The notes under the pieces are model-generated. The model did no database searches, was not told where the DNA came from, and saw nothing but the letters and a program-made list of their open reading frames with translations. Source: Tectiglobus sp965223355 (GTDB lineage: Bacteria; Pseudomonadota; Alphaproteobacteria; Rhizobiales; Hyphomicrobiaceae). Taken from it: 64,000 bases of DNA. The stretch is taken from the NCBI GenBank assembly GCA_965223355.1, contig CBDCWE010000003.1, positions 2,976,001 through 3,040,000 of the forward strand, written 5' to 3'. The first letter of the stretch is position 1. Every line of letters starts with the position of its first letter. Below, piece after piece: positions 34,788 to 44,284 of the stretch. A program made the position numbers and the translations under genes.

Positions 34788-34934
34788 ACTTACGGTCCTC
34801 CCGAGATACTGTGCAGTGTTACTGCTTTGACCCGCGCCCCTTCTAGTGTTCCGCCTCTTTTAAACTGGCGGGCTGTGTTTGTTGGCGAACAGTGATTCTT
34901 CGGTTGTCATCAACGATGGCAGGGGGAGGTCAGA

Positions 34935-35594
34935 ATGGCCAATAAGAGACACATTGTCGAGTTGTCAGACGATGAGCGCGCGCGCTTGAGCGCAATGATC
35001 ACCAAGGGCAAGTGTTCGGCGCAGGCGAACCTTAGAGCGCGGATCTTGCTGAAGGCGGATCAGGGCCCTAGATCATCTTTGTGCTTTAAGTTGGAACCGC
35101 TATTGCGGTTCCAACTTAAAGCACAAAGATGATCGCCACTTTAGAGGCGTGCAACTTTCTGCCTTTATTCGGGATCGTTCCGATTCCGAATAAAGGCAGG
35201 TTGCTCTAGTATCGATTACGCGCATTTTCTGTGTGACTTGAGCGATCAGCACTTTGCCGAGGCCAAAAAGATCGTCCTTGTCCAGGATAACCTGTCAACC
35301 CACACCCATTCCGCGCTCTACGAAGCTTTCCCACCTGACCAAGCCCGCCGGCTGGTCGAGCGTTTCGAGTGGCATTATACACCCAGGCATGGCAGCTGGC
35401 TCAACATGGCCGAAGCCGAACTGTCCGTCCTTGTGCGCCAGTGCCTCAACCGGCGCATTCACGATAAGGCTTCACTGGAAGCGAAAGTTGAGCGCTGGCA
35501 ACGAGACCGCAACAACCGCGCCCAAACCGCCAATTGGCGCTTCACCACCGAAGACGCGCGAATTAAACTCAAATGCCTGTACCCGACAATTTAG
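34935..35594 (+). pseudogene. IS630-family transposase interrupted and internally deleted around a family-1 repeat
   Basis: The N-terminal 46 residues (MANKRHIVELSDDERARLSA with ANLRARILLKADQGP) and the C-terminal DDE part (KIVLVQDNLSTHTHSALYEAF; WHYTPRHGSWLNMAEAELSVL) are recognisable. A family-1 repeat (35068-35209) lies between them, and about 170 residues are missing relative to a normal ~340-residue protein. The two halves sit in different frames. It cannot encode a working enzyme. Confidence 0.88.
35068..35209 (+). repeat. Family-1 CTAG-bounded repeat inside the transposase remnant
   Basis: A 142-bp long-form copy with CTAG at both borders, nearly identical to that at 32497. It carries an extra TTT after the left end (GATCATCTTTGTGC), which makes the left stem symmetric with CACAAAGATGATC. 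Confidence 0.92.
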
Positions 35595-35833
35595 GTGAGT
35601 CGGACCACTGGAACGCTGTAGTCAAAAAAATATGCTTCTCAGATCGCCGCTCAAGCGCTTTTATGGTTGCGCCGCATTGGCGTCTGACATCCGGGACTGA
35701 CTTCCGGTCGTTGATCGTTGCGGCCGAATTCAATTGAAACCGGCTGTGACGTTGTGCTTGCAGCGCATCGTGAGCCGCAAACATCGGTCAGCAGGCTCTG
35801 TAATGACAGGGCTCGACCCGGGAGGAAGTCCTA

Positions 35834-36787
35834 ATGACGACCAGAAAGTCTGGCATCAAGCTCGTTCTGACAGCCGTGGCGGCATCCTTAATGGTGCCAT
35901 CAGCCGCACTCGCGGACTTTCCCGACAAGCCAATCAAGCTTGTCGTTGGTTTCCGCGCCGGCGGCGGCACCGACGCACTTGCTAGTGCGCTTTCAAAGGA
36001 GATGGAAGCCATCCTAGGCCAACCGGTCGTCAAGCAAATCCGGGCTGGCGCTGGCGGCGGCAAAGCGGCTGCATCCGTGAAAACGGCCAAGCCGGATGGC
36101 TATACGCTGGTCATGGCAGTCACGCCGACGTTTGCTTTCAATCCAGCCTTCGCACCAAACAAAACACCTTACACCAAGGATGATTTTGACTACATCGAAA
36201 GCCTCGCCAAAGCGCAAGAAGGCATCTTTGCAAAGGCCGGTGCTCCATTCAAAACGTGGGCGGAAATGATCGCCTACGCCAAGCAGGGCAACACACTCAC
36301 CTATGCAGCGGTAACGCCGTACGACCGCCTGTTAACCAAGGCTATCAGCAAGAAGGACGGAATTACGATCAAGGCTGTCCCGGTGAAAGGTGGATCAGGC
36401 GCGGTTAAGAATGTGCTTGGCGGACATACCAGCATGGGCTTCACCGGTGGCGCTCATATCAAGCACCTTGCCAAGGGAACGGTCGTGCTGCTGGCCAGCC
36501 TGCGCACCGAGCGACTGACCAACACGCCCAACGTCCCAACTTTGATGGAACTCGGCTATCCGTTTTCATTTGAAGCCCACTTCATGATCGCAGCACCAAA
36601 AGGTGTTCCGGCGGACGTGAAGGATAAGTTGGTCGATGCGATCCGCAAGGCATCGAAGGGACCGGCTGTCCGCCAGATCCTGAAGAAGCTGCCGTTTGCG
36701 GAAGAGCAACTCGGTCCGGAAGGCCTCACGAAGCTGATCGACAAGGCCTACAAGGGCTACGTCGAAGTTGTTGCAGCTAACAAGTAG
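35834..36787 (+). CDS. tctC: Tripartite tricarboxylate transporter substrate-binding protein (Bug family)
   Basis: A 317-residue periplasmic binding protein with signal peptide (LVLTAVAASLMVPSAALA) and the Bug-family start FPDKPIKLVVGFRAGGGTDALA. The block VVKQIRAGAGGGKAAASVKTAKPDGYTL contains the ligand loop. GGGAGGAAGT lies before the ATG. First gene of tctCBA. Ligands of the family are carboxylates; a uronate-related sugar acid would fit the neighbouring udh gene, but this is inference. Confidence 0.93.
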   Translation: MTTRKSGIKLVLTAVAASLMVPSAALADFPDKPIKLVVGFRAGGGTDALASALSKEMEAILGQPVVKQIRAGAGGGKAAASVKTAKPDGYTLVMAVTPTFAFNPAFAPNKTPYTKDDFDYIESLAKAQEGIFAKAGAPFKTWAEMIAYAKQGNTLTYAAVTPYDRLLTKAISKKDGITIKAVPVKGGSGAVKNVLGGHTSMGFTGGAHIKHLAKGTVVLLASLRTERLTNTPNVPTLMELGYPFSFEAHFMIAAPKGVPADVKDKLVDAIRKASKGPAVRQILKKLPFAEEQLGPEGLTKLIDKAYKGYVEVVAANK

Positions 36788-36827
36788 CCGCAGTTGAGCC
36801 TTTGAGCTTTGCAGGGGCGGCCAAAAG

Positions 36828-37271
36828 ATGAAGCATGTCGACATCCTTACATCGCTTGTCTTGATCGCCCTTGCGCTTGCCGGCATTTTTTGGGCCGTGC
36901 CACAGGAGACAACGGCTGGCGAACCGGGCGAGATCGCGCCTGCTGACTTGCCCGGGATCGCACTGTGGGTGATCACCGTGTGTGGTGCCTGGCAATTGCT
37001 GCAATCGCCTCGCAGGAACGACGGAAGACAAAACCCATTTGATCGTTTTGCAATTGGTTTTCTGGCCGCCGGAACTTTGACCCTGATTGCCGCACTTATC
37101 GGCATTTGGACGTTCGGTTACGTCGCCGGCGGTATCCTTTGCATTTTTGCGATCGGTGCCGCGATGCGCCCGAAGGGGGCAAATTGGGCATGGCTGGTCG
37201 CCGCAGCGACCATTCTGCCTGTCGGGATCTATTTTCTGAGCTGGCACGGCCTTCGTTTGTCGCTGCCGTGA
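36828..37271 (+). CDS. tctB: Tripartite tricarboxylate transporter small membrane subunit
   Basis: A 147-residue protein with four predicted helices (ILTSLVLIALALAGIFWAV; GIALWVITVCGAWQLL; FAIGFLAAGTLTLIAALIGIWTFGYVAGGILCIFAIGA; WLVAAATILPVGIYFLSW). It has the TctB layout and lies between tctC and tctA with short spacers (40 and 7 bases). It is the small integral subunit that complements TctA. Confidence 0.88.
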   Translation: MKHVDILTSLVLIALALAGIFWAVPQETTAGEPGEIAPADLPGIALWVITVCGAWQLLQSPRRNDGRQNPFDRFAIGFLAAGTLTLIAALIGIWTFGYVAGGILCIFAIGAAMRPKGANWAWLVAAATILPVGIYFLSWHGLRLSLP

Positions 37272-37278
37272 GGATGCC

Positions 37279-38790
37279 ATGAACGAAATACTGCTTGGCA
37301 TTCAAGATGCTTTCACGCTGGCTAACATCGTCATAATTTTTGCAGGTGTCACACTCGGAATTATTGTCGGAGCGATACCAGGCCTAAATGCTCCTATGGC
37401 GATCGCGATTGCGGTGCCGCTGACATACTATATGTCACCGTTGTCGGCCTTGGCCTTCCTGATCTCGGTCAACAAAGGCGGCAGTTTCGGCGGTTCAATT
37501 TCAGGTATTTTGCTGAACACACCTGGCTCCCCGGAGGCTGCGGCCACTGCAATTGACGGCTATCCGCTTGCGCGGAAAGGCAAACCCGTCAAAGCAATGC
37601 AAACAGCGCTCAGCGCCTCGGTTTGTGGTGATCTATTTAGCGACATTGTTCTCATTCTCGTTGCAGCGCCACTTGCCATCATTGCGCTGAAGCTCGGGCC
37701 GGTTGAGACGTGTGCTCTCATTATCTTTGCATTTGCAATGATTTCGGGGCTGCTCGGGAGTTCGATCGCAAAAGGACTAATCGCAACCGCGCTCGGCATA
37801 TTCTTCGCCACCATCGGGACCGACCCGACACTGTCGATGCCCCGCCTGACATTTGGGTCGATTGACCTGCAAAGCGGCATCCCGCTGATGGCGATCGGCA
37901 TAGGCATGCTGGCACTGTCCGAGGTCTTACTGCAGATCGAAGACTATTTCAGAGGACAACGCGGAAAGGCGCCGCCTGTCGCAAGAATTGAAAGCGACCA
38001 AGACGATCGCCTGACCTTTCGCGAATTCTTAGGCCTCAGCCGAACGGTTTTTCGTTCTGCCGTCATTGGAACAACCATTGGCGCCTTGCCGGGCCTTGGT
38101 GCAACCATTGCCGGTTTTCTTGGCTATGGCGCTGCGCGACGTGCATCATGTACCCCGGAAAAGTTCGGCAAAGGTGAACCGGAAGGCATTGCCGCAGCGG
38201 AAGCCGCTAACAGCGCGGTTGTCGGTGCCAACCTGATACCATTGCTTGCATTGGGCATACCTGGAAATGTCGCGGCAGCCCTGCTGGTGGGCGCCTTCAT
38301 CATCCATGGTATCGCACCAGGGCCATGGCTGTTCGATGACCATGGCAGGCTCATTTATGGAATGTTTGCTGCGATGGTGATTGCGAACTTCGCGAACCTT
38401 ATCATCGGCGGTTTTGGTCTTCGTCTGTTTGCACGCGTGTTGGCAATCCCGAAGCCCGTGATTCTTCCCGCTCTCGTGTTGCTTTGCCTGACGGGAGCCT
38501 ATCTGAATGATCAGAGCTTCTTCGCTGTCAGTCTGACGATTGCGTTTGCCGTCCTCGGCTACATCATGCGCAAACTCGAGTATCCGTTTGTGACGTTCAT
38601 TATTGGCTTTGTCCTCACACCGATGTTGGAACTCTCCGTCAGTCAGGCCGTCATCATAACTGGCGGTAGCATCTTTGCACTGACCGAGCACCCGGTGGCA
38701 CTGACCTTTTTGGCTCTCACTGTTGTCGTCGTCTTGCGCTTCACTCTATTTGCACCTCGCTCCAAGACTGAGACCCAACCAGAGGCATAA
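37279..38790 (+). CDS. tctA: Tripartite tricarboxylate transporter large membrane subunit
   Basis: A 503-residue, ~12-helix permease. It has the TctA repeats IIVGAIPGLNAPMAIAIAVPLTYYMSPLSALAFL and TTIGALPGLGATIAGFLGYG, with GGSFGGSISGILLNTPGSPEAAATAIDGYPLARKGKP. The second block EGIAAAEAANSAVVGANLIPLLALGIPGNVAAALL also matches. Family-typical length, apparently intact. Last gene of the operon. Confidence 0.95.
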   Translation: MNEILLGIQDAFTLANIVIIFAGVTLGIIVGAIPGLNAPMAIAIAVPLTYYMSPLSALAFLISVNKGGSFGGSISGILLNTPGSPEAAATAIDGYPLARKGKPVKAMQTALSASVCGDLFSDIVLILVAAPLAIIALKLGPVETCALIIFAFAMISGLLGSSIAKGLIATALGIFFATIGTDPTLSMPRLTFGSIDLQSGIPLMAIGIGMLALSEVLLQIEDYFRGQRGKAPPVARIESDQDDRLTFREFLGLSRTVFRSAVIGTTIGALPGLGATIAGFLGYGAARRASCTPEKFGKGEPEGIAAAEAANSAVVGANLIPLLALGIPGNVAAALLVGAFIIHGIAPGPWLFDDHGRLIYGMFAAMVIANFANLIIGGFGLRLFARVLAIPKPVILPALVLLCLTGAYLNDQSFFAVSLTIAFAVLGYIMRKLEYPFVTFIIGFVLTPMLELSVSQAVIITGGSIFALTEHPVALTFLALTVVVVLRFTLFAPRSKTETQPEA

Positions 38791-38795
38791 GAACT

Positions 38796-38987
38796 GTGAC
38801 TGTTGAAGTCGATATTGAGCCGCAAGCAAAGTCTTCTCTGAACAGCAAACGCGCCGTTCTGCCACCGCTGGCCTTGGCGGACAGTATCGCCGGTCTCTAC
38901 GGTTCAATGAACGAACCCGCTTTCGCGGGAGGGCGCTGGGCTCGGGGACCGAAGCAAGCTGGCGAGGCATCGCCAACCATCAGATGA
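38796..38987 (+). CDS. Doubtful short frame after tctA
   Basis: A 63-residue frame opening with GTG five bases after tctA. The sequence (TVEVDIEPQAKSSLNSKRAVLPPLALADSIAGLYGSMNEP) resembles no family I know, and the second half looks like a remnant. It may be the broken start of a gene once cotranscribed with tctCBA. The 39000-39105 remainder of the gap holds nothing recognisable. Confidence 0.2.
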   Translation: MTVEVDIEPQAKSSLNSKRAVLPPLALADSIAGLYGSMNEPAFAGGRWARGPKQAGEASPTIR

Positions 38988-39105
38988 GCCCACGATAACG
39001 GATCGCGCCACCTGCTATCTGATGTTATCTGGCTTTCCGCGAACTGCAGATGGTCAGTGAACCGTCCACGAAGCAGTCATTCGAATGCTGCAATCTGGGG
39101 TGCCG

Positions 39106-39909
39106 CTACTGTTCGTGAATGCCATCAACGCAGAAGAGGCCACCCTGCAGTTTGGCACGCGGATCATCGGGAGCGGGTTTTTGCTGTTCGGCATCCAGCT
39201 TTGCGCGGAATTTCTCTGCGTTGTCCTGCGGTTGCCAGCCGATGTATGCGACCTCACGGTTATCCCACCATGAAGACGAATTGTTCGAGGCGCCATAGAT
39301 GATCGGGCATCCCAGCCGCAACGTGGCAAAAATGCGCTCGATTAGGAGAACAAAATCATCATCACTCATCCAGGTCGACAGCATCCGATGATCCTTCGGC
39401 TCTGGAAAGCACGAGCCGATGCGCACGCAAGCCGTCTCGATGCCAAATTTGTCGTGGTACATACTGGCAAGAGCTTCGCCGAACACTTTCGATACGCCAT
39501 AGAGCCCATCCGGCCGGGTCGGCGATTTTGCATCCAGCCGTGTTGTTTGTTCGTGAAATCCGATCGCGTGGTTCGAACTCGCAAACACTATGCGCGGTTT
39601 GACCGATGATTTTCGAGCACCTTCATAGAGGTTGAACATGCCGTCGATGTTCGCGTTCTTGACGGTCTCCCAAGATGCCTCAACCGCCTGTCCACCGAGG
39701 TGAACGATGCCATCACAGCCTTCAACGAGTGCTTCGACCGCGGGTTTATCTCCAAGATCGCAATAGACAATCTCTTCGTTCGGTCCGGCCTCACCCAAGC
39801 CGCGACGCGCGCCAAGCCGGATCGTTTTTGCCAGATGGCCCAGGCGTTGCCGGCAGACCGACCCCAGCATTCCGTTTGCACCCGTGATCAGTAATTTGTC
39901 GAGCATCAT
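39106..39909 (-). CDS. udh: Uronate dehydrogenase
   Basis: A 267-residue short-chain-type NAD-dependent dehydrogenase that oxidises D-galacturonate or D-glucuronate to the aldarolactone. LLITGANGMLG is the NAD motif, then EGCDGIVHLGGQAVE, IVFASSNHAIGFHEQTTRL and the catalytic YGVSK (Tyr-x-x-x-Lys). RIGSCFPEPKDHRMLSTWMSDDDFVLLIE and WWDNREVAYIGWQPQDNAEKFR closely match the known Agrobacterium enzyme as I recall it. It lies downstream of the TRAP genes, separated by a family-1 repeat, with its own GAGGAG site. Confidence 0.88.
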   Translation of the reverse strand: MMLDKLLITGANGMLGSVCRQRLGHLAKTIRLGARRGLGEAGPNEEIVYCDLGDKPAVEALVEGCDGIVHLGGQAVEASWETVKNANIDGMFNLYEGARKSSVKPRIVFASSNHAIGFHEQTTRLDAKSPTRPDGLYGVSKVFGEALASMYHDKFGIETACVRIGSCFPEPKDHRMLSTWMSDDDFVLLIERIFATLRLGCPIIYGASNNSSSWWDNREVAYIGWQPQDNAEKFRAKLDAEQQKPAPDDPRAKLQGGLFCVDGIHEQ

Positions 39910-39928
39910 AACGCTCTCCTCAGTTGGA

Positions 39929-40067
39929 CTAGAGCAACCTGCCTTTATTCGGAATCGGAACGATCCCGAATAAAGGCAGAAAGTTGCTCGCCTCTAAAGT
40001 GGCGATCATCTTTGTGCTTTAAGTTGGAACCGCAATAGCGGTTCCAATTTAAAGCACGATGATCTAG
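39929..40067 (-). repeat. Family-1 CTAG-bounded repeat between dctP and udh
   Basis: A 139-bp long-form copy in reverse orientation with CTAG at 39929-39932 and 40064-40067. Its hairpins lie in the middle of the presumed TRAP-udh transcript and could terminate or process it. Confidence 0.92.
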
Positions 40068-40172
40068 TGATCTCAATCAATAGGCGTAAAGTCGGAACGG
40101 CTGAAGGGTGATGATAGCTGGAAAGCGGACGGGCGGCACAATAGAGCCGCCCGACCAGCGTTCCGTGCTTCG

Positions 40173-41159
40173 TTATTTGGTGTCTTGCACCTGCTTCAGC
40201 AGATCCGCACCGTGCTTGTCGGTGAAGCCCTTGTAGACAGGGGCCATCCGCTCACGGAACGCGGCGACGTTGGCCTCGTTGATCTTCATTCCCTTGGCTT
40301 TCAGCTTTTCAATCGCTTCCTGCCCAACTTTCGTGGTCAGCTTGATCTCATAGTCCTGCAGCGCCTTGGCTTCTTCCGTCAGCGCCGTTTGTTGCTTGGC
40401 CGATAGCTTGTCCCAAGCTTTCTTGCTGATTGCAACGATCCCCGGCGGACGAAAATGCTGCGTCAAGGAGAAATACCCACTCACTTCGTAGAACTTGTCA
40501 TTCAGAACATTGCCGGCCGCGTTTTCACCGCCATCCAGAACGCCCTGCTGGAGTGCGGTATATAGTTCGCTATACGACATTGGCGTCGCGGAACCACCCA
40601 TGGCATTGAGGGTGTTGACCATGAGCGGGCTTTCCATGACGCGGATCTTGAGGCCCTTCATATCGTCAGGCGTGACAACCGGGCGCTTCTTGTTAAAGAC
40701 GTTGCGATATCCGTTATCGAACCAGGCCAGTATCTTGATGCCGCGTTTTTCAAGCAGTTCGGCATACTTCGCGCCGACGGGACCAGACACGACTTTCTTG
40801 AAATGCTCGGTATCTCGAATGAGATAAGGCAAGCTGAACAGATCGAATTCCGCAACGAAACCGCTCACCGGAGCCGTGGACACCTGAGCCATCTGAATGC
40901 TGCCGAGCATCATGCCCTCGATGTAGTCGCGCTCACCGCCGAGCTGTGCGCCGTCCATAACCTGGATTGTCAAACCGACATTGCGATCTGCAATGCGTTT
41001 CGCAAACCAGCGCAGCGAAACGTTGTGGTGATGCGATGGTCCCGTGACAGATGCGACCCGCAGGGTTGCGTCAGCAGCGATTGCTGATTGCGCCAAGCCA
41101 CCAAGAAGCAAAGCGGCTGTCGCGCCTGCTCCCATCAGCCAAGACTTACAATTCATCAT
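40173..41159 (-). CDS. dctP: TRAP transporter substrate-binding protein (DctP family)
   Basis: A 328-residue periplasmic binding protein. A signal peptide (MGAGATAALLLGGLAQSAIA) precedes ATLRVASVTGPSHHHNVSLRWFAKRIADR. The family Arg in GLKIRVMESPLMVNTLNAMGGSATPMSYSELYTALQQGVLDGGENA should bind the ligand carboxylate. The similar positions in characterised DctP proteins that bind uronates and the adjacent udh gene suggest a hexuronate or related sugar acid. Upstream on the same strand are the M24 protein, dctM and dctQ. Confidence 0.93.
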   Translation of the reverse strand: MMNCKSWLMGAGATAALLLGGLAQSAIAADATLRVASVTGPSHHHNVSLRWFAKRIADRNVGLTIQVMDGAQLGGERDYIEGMMLGSIQMAQVSTAPVSGFVAEFDLFSLPYLIRDTEHFKKVVSGPVGAKYAELLEKRGIKILAWFDNGYRNVFNKKRPVVTPDDMKGLKIRVMESPLMVNTLNAMGGSATPMSYSELYTALQQGVLDGGENAAGNVLNDKFYEVSGYFSLTQHFRPPGIVAISKKAWDKLSAKQQTALTEEAKALQDYEIKLTTKVGQEAIEKLKAKGMKINEANVAAFRERMAPVYKGFTDKHGADLLKQVQDTK

Positions 41160-41267
41160 GTTTTCCTCCTGCCATTCGAGAGAGCGTTGTTCCTCTCACT
41201 TCACCCAGGTACACAGCCTGAGTGCTCCGCCCCTGCGCGGGGCCGGATTTGGTCGGACGCGCAGCGT

Positions 41268-42425
41268 TTAACGCTGCACGGCGAAATCATCAGGTTCGTC
41301 GAGAACAAGCTTGTTCAGCGGGCGAACGCCATCCTCGGTGACGGCGATAACCACCTCGATGCGATACCCGCCACCCGGCAGATCATGCAGGTCCAGCTTG
41401 GCCGCGAGCGTCATCCCGGCCTCGAGTTCAAAGTCGCTGTCGGAACTGAGGTTCGGTGGCTCAACGACATCTAGGCCGACGGCATGTCCAACCCCTCTGA
41501 GACCCTGAGCATAGGGCGTAAAGTTTTCTGCGAGGCCATGCGGCTCCAACTCCGCCAGCATGGTGTCGAAAATCGAACGTGCCGTGATTCCGGGACGTAG
41601 ACCTGGAATGACTTTCTTCAGGACTTGGTGGCCGATCACGAGTGCGCGTTCCTGTTCCGGAGAAGCGCCAGGCATCAGAATTGTAATGCCACCGTCGTTA
41701 CAGTAGTGGTCGACAGCCGGGTTGAAGTCGAGCATGACGAAATCACCGGGCTCGATCTTGCGATCCGTCGCACGCCACGCCGGATAGTTTGTGTTGGGGC
41801 CGGACATCACAACGGTCGCCGAGCCGATGTCGGCATTCATGCGCCGCGCGATGCTTTCCGCGACACCGGCAACTTGGATTTCCGTCATGCCCACGTGTAC
41901 TGCAGTGGCTGCTTCCTTCAACACCAGGTCATTGATCTCGGCTGCGCGCGCCATCAGCTCAATTTCTGCAGGCGACTTGATCTTGCGCAGGTCGAGCATG
42001 ATGTCATCGCGCGCTTCGATCACTGCTTCAGGCACGGCGCTGACGAGCTGCTCGTAAATTTCGAATGGCAGGATGTTTTTGCCGATCAGTCCGATCTTGC
42101 TGGCGCGGCCTACAATTGGCGCGAAGACCTGCGGGAAGTCGGAATAGGGGCGATGGATTCCGCGCACATCTTCGATCCAGCACATGTCTTTGGCAGCGTA
42201 GGCGTTCAGTCGCCCCAGAAACACCACCGGTTCGCGGTCACCAACGATCAGGACAAGCTGGGGTGATTCCTCAATCACATTGATTGGCTTATAGTTCGTG
42301 ATGTAGGTCGAATGCCCCGAGCGATATTCATCCGAATAAATGATGAGCGCGTCATAGCCCTCGTCGCGCATCCGCCGGCGCAGGTTCTCGGTCCTCAGTT
42401 TGAGTTCATCATGCGAGATGAGCAT
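41268..42425 (-). CDS. M24-fold (creatinase/aminopeptidase P-like) protein
   Basis: A 385-residue protein with the two-domain pita-bread fold: N-terminal domain to about residue 150, then the catalytic-type domain. Two Asp (MLDFNPAVDHYCNDGG, 11 apart), the His of GVGHAVGLDVVEPP and the last Glu of GYRIEVVIAVTEDG are at the normal metal positions. The usual Glu in the -EPG- loop appears to be Lys (GMTLAAKLDLHD). A hydrolase of a small amide (as in creatinase or ectoine hydrolase) is as likely as a dipeptidase. It sits inside the TRAP operon. Confidence 0.82.
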   Translation of the reverse strand: MLISHDELKLRTENLRRRMRDEGYDALIIYSDEYRSGHSTYITNYKPINVIEESPQLVLIVGDREPVVFLGRLNAYAAKDMCWIEDVRGIHRPYSDFPQVFAPIVGRASKIGLIGKNILPFEIYEQLVSAVPEAVIEARDDIMLDLRKIKSPAEIELMARAAEINDLVLKEAATAVHVGMTEIQVAGVAESIARRMNADIGSATVVMSGPNTNYPAWRATDRKIEPGDFVMLDFNPAVDHYCNDGGITILMPGASPEQERALVIGHQVLKKVIPGLRPGITARSIFDTMLAELEPHGLAENFTPYAQGLRGVGHAVGLDVVEPPNLSSDSDFELEAGMTLAAKLDLHDLPGGGYRIEVVIAVTEDGVRPLNKLVLDEPDDFAVQR

Positions 42426-42444
42426 GGCGGGAGCACTTTCTTGG

Positions 42445-43722
42445 TTAGGGGCCGAGTAGTCTCGGGACGGTCATTACGATTGCGGGGAAGATCGCGCACA
42501 GCATGAGGATGGCGGCCAGTACAAAGCAGAACGGCAACAGCCCTCTGAAAGCCTGCGAGATTGTGATGCCGGCGATCGAACAGCAGATGTAGGTGAGGAT
42601 ACCGACTGGTGGGGTGACCGATCCGATGACCACAGCCATGACCAACACGACGCCAAAGAAGATCGGGTCGATACCCAATTTCAGAATGACCGGCAGCAAA
42701 ACCGGCGTGAAGATAATCAGGATCGGGATGCCTTCGATGAAGAGGCCGAGGACCAAGATGAACGTGAGGATCATCAACAGCGCAAGTGTGGGGTCCGTGG
42801 AAATTCCGCTGAGAACACTCAAAACGGCAGTTCCGAAACCAGCCCACGCCAGAAGCCAGGCAAAAGATGTCGCCATGGCGATGAGAAACATCGCAGCCGC
42901 GGTCGTGACCGCTGCGTCCACGAGGAGGTCGGCGACTATTTTGAATGTCAGTGTCTTGTAAACAAAAGTTCCAAGAATTGCGGCATACGCGACGGCCACC
43001 ACACCTGCTTCAGTGGCCGTAAAAATGCCTGAGAATATGCCGCCCAGGATGATCACCGGCATGGCGAGTGACAAAGCGGCGTCCTTGAACGCCGTGAAAA
43101 TTGGGGTCAGCTCGCTGCGCGGGATCGCGGGGTAGTTGCGCTGCACGGCAATGAAATAAGCCATCGCCATGAGCCCGAAACCAACCAGCAGCCCCGGCAC
43201 GAAACCGCCGAGAAAAAGCTGGGCAATCGAGACATTAGCGATCGATCCGTAGATCACCATCATTATGCTCGGCGGAATGATTGGCCCTATGGCGCTCGAT
43301 GACGCGTTCACTGCAACGGTGTAGTCGGAATCAAATCCATTCTTTTGCATCGCGGGGATCAGCATCGACCCCATGGCCGACGCATCGGCCGTCGCAGATC
43401 CGGAAATCCCGGAGAAGAACATGCTCGCGACGATCGAGACATGCGCGAGGCCGCCGCGCACATGGCCAACCAGCGATCTTGCAAATTCGACAATGCGCTC
43501 GGTGATTCCACAGGCGTTCATCAATTGGCCGGCGATGATGAAAAACGGAATGGCCAGCAAGGTGAACGAGTCCACGCCGACAAAGGCACGCGTCACGATA
43601 CTGTTGATTGGAAGCGTGTCGTCGGCCAGCAGTGTCACCGCCGCCGCAATGCCGAGCGCAAAGGCAATCGGCATGTTGATCACAAGCAGAACCAAGAACG
43701 TCAAAAACAGGACGGTCAGCAT
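42445..43722 (-). CDS. dctM: TRAP transporter large permease subunit
   Basis: A 425-residue, ~12-helix membrane protein. MLTVLFLTFLVLLVINMPIAFALGIAA, the ISGSATADASAMGSMLIPAMQKNGFDSDYTVAVNASSSAIGPIIPPSIMMVIYG block and the C-terminal VVIGSVTPPVGILTYICCSIAG are characteristic of DctM. It couples sodium or proton flow to uptake of the DctP ligand. Four bases separate it from the dctQ stop, and 19 from the M24 start. Confidence 0.96.
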   Translation of the reverse strand: MLTVLFLTFLVLLVINMPIAFALGIAAAVTLLADDTLPINSIVTRAFVGVDSFTLLAIPFFIIAGQLMNACGITERIVEFARSLVGHVRGGLAHVSIVASMFFSGISGSATADASAMGSMLIPAMQKNGFDSDYTVAVNASSSAIGPIIPPSIMMVIYGSIANVSIAQLFLGGFVPGLLVGFGLMAMAYFIAVQRNYPAIPRSELTPIFTAFKDAALSLAMPVIILGGIFSGIFTATEAGVVAVAYAAILGTFVYKTLTFKIVADLLVDAAVTTAAAMFLIAMATSFAWLLAWAGFGTAVLSVLSGISTDPTLALLMILTFILVLGLFIEGIPILIIFTPVLLPVILKLGIDPIFFGVVLVMAVVIGSVTPPVGILTYICCSIAGITISQAFRGLLPFCFVLAAILMLCAIFPAIVMTVPRLLGP

Positions 43723-43726
43723 CGGC

Positions 43727-44230
43727 TCAGCCCTCCTGTCGCTGGTGCTGGGTCAGATCTCTGACGATGCGCTCCACACAGATTAGGAAAATCAGCGCCA
43801 TCGAAATGGGAATGGCGACGTAAATCCAAGACATCTGCACGCCGAGCGCCGGCGACCGCTGCAGCATGTTCATGTTGATGACCGGAAGGCTGGCGTAAAT
43901 GATCGTTGCCGCGAAGCCCGCAATAAGCGTGCTGGTGAGGATATCGAGCCCATGTCGCACCGGCTTTGGCAGCGCGTTGACGAGCAGATCGACGCCGAGG
44001 TGAACGCCCCTCTCGAGCCCGATCGCACCGCCCAGAAAGACGATCCACACAAAGCAGTAGCGCGCAAGCTCTTCCGACCAGGGGAGCGGTGCGGCGAACA
44101 CATATCGAAATATCACCTGCGCCAGCGTGACGACGACCATCAGCACCGAAATGGCGATCACGGAGGCTTTCGCCGCGCTCAACAGCAACGACAAAACCAT
44201 CGAATTTCGCTTGGGCACTGACTGCATCAC
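43727..44230 (-). CDS. dctQ: TRAP transporter small permease subunit
   Basis: A 167-residue four-helix protein. VLMVVVTLAQVIFRYVFAAPLPWSEELARYCFVWIVFLGGAIGLERGVHLGVD is the DctQ signature. First gene of the minus-strand operon dctQ-dctM-(M24)-dctP-udh. Its upstream region faces lacI and holds a palindromic operator. Confidence 0.94.
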   Translation of the reverse strand: MMQSVPKRNSMVLSLLLSAAKASVIAISVLMVVVTLAQVIFRYVFAAPLPWSEELARYCFVWIVFLGGAIGLERGVHLGVDLLVNALPKPVRHGLDILTSTLIAGFAATIIYASLPVINMNMLQRSPALGVQMSWIYVAIPISMALIFLICVERIVRDLTQHQRQEG

Positions 44231-44270
44231 TGACGCCTAACTTGCGAACACAACCTTGCGAACATAATGA

Positions 44271-44284
44271 TGAAATCGATTTCA
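44271..44284. promoter_or_regulatory. LacI-type operator O1 between dctQ and lacI
   Basis: TGAAATCGATTTCA is a perfect 14-bp palindrome with the central CG typical of LacI/GalR operators, 41 bases upstream of the dctQ start. An AT-rich stretch follows, suitable for the divergent promoters. Confidence 0.8.
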
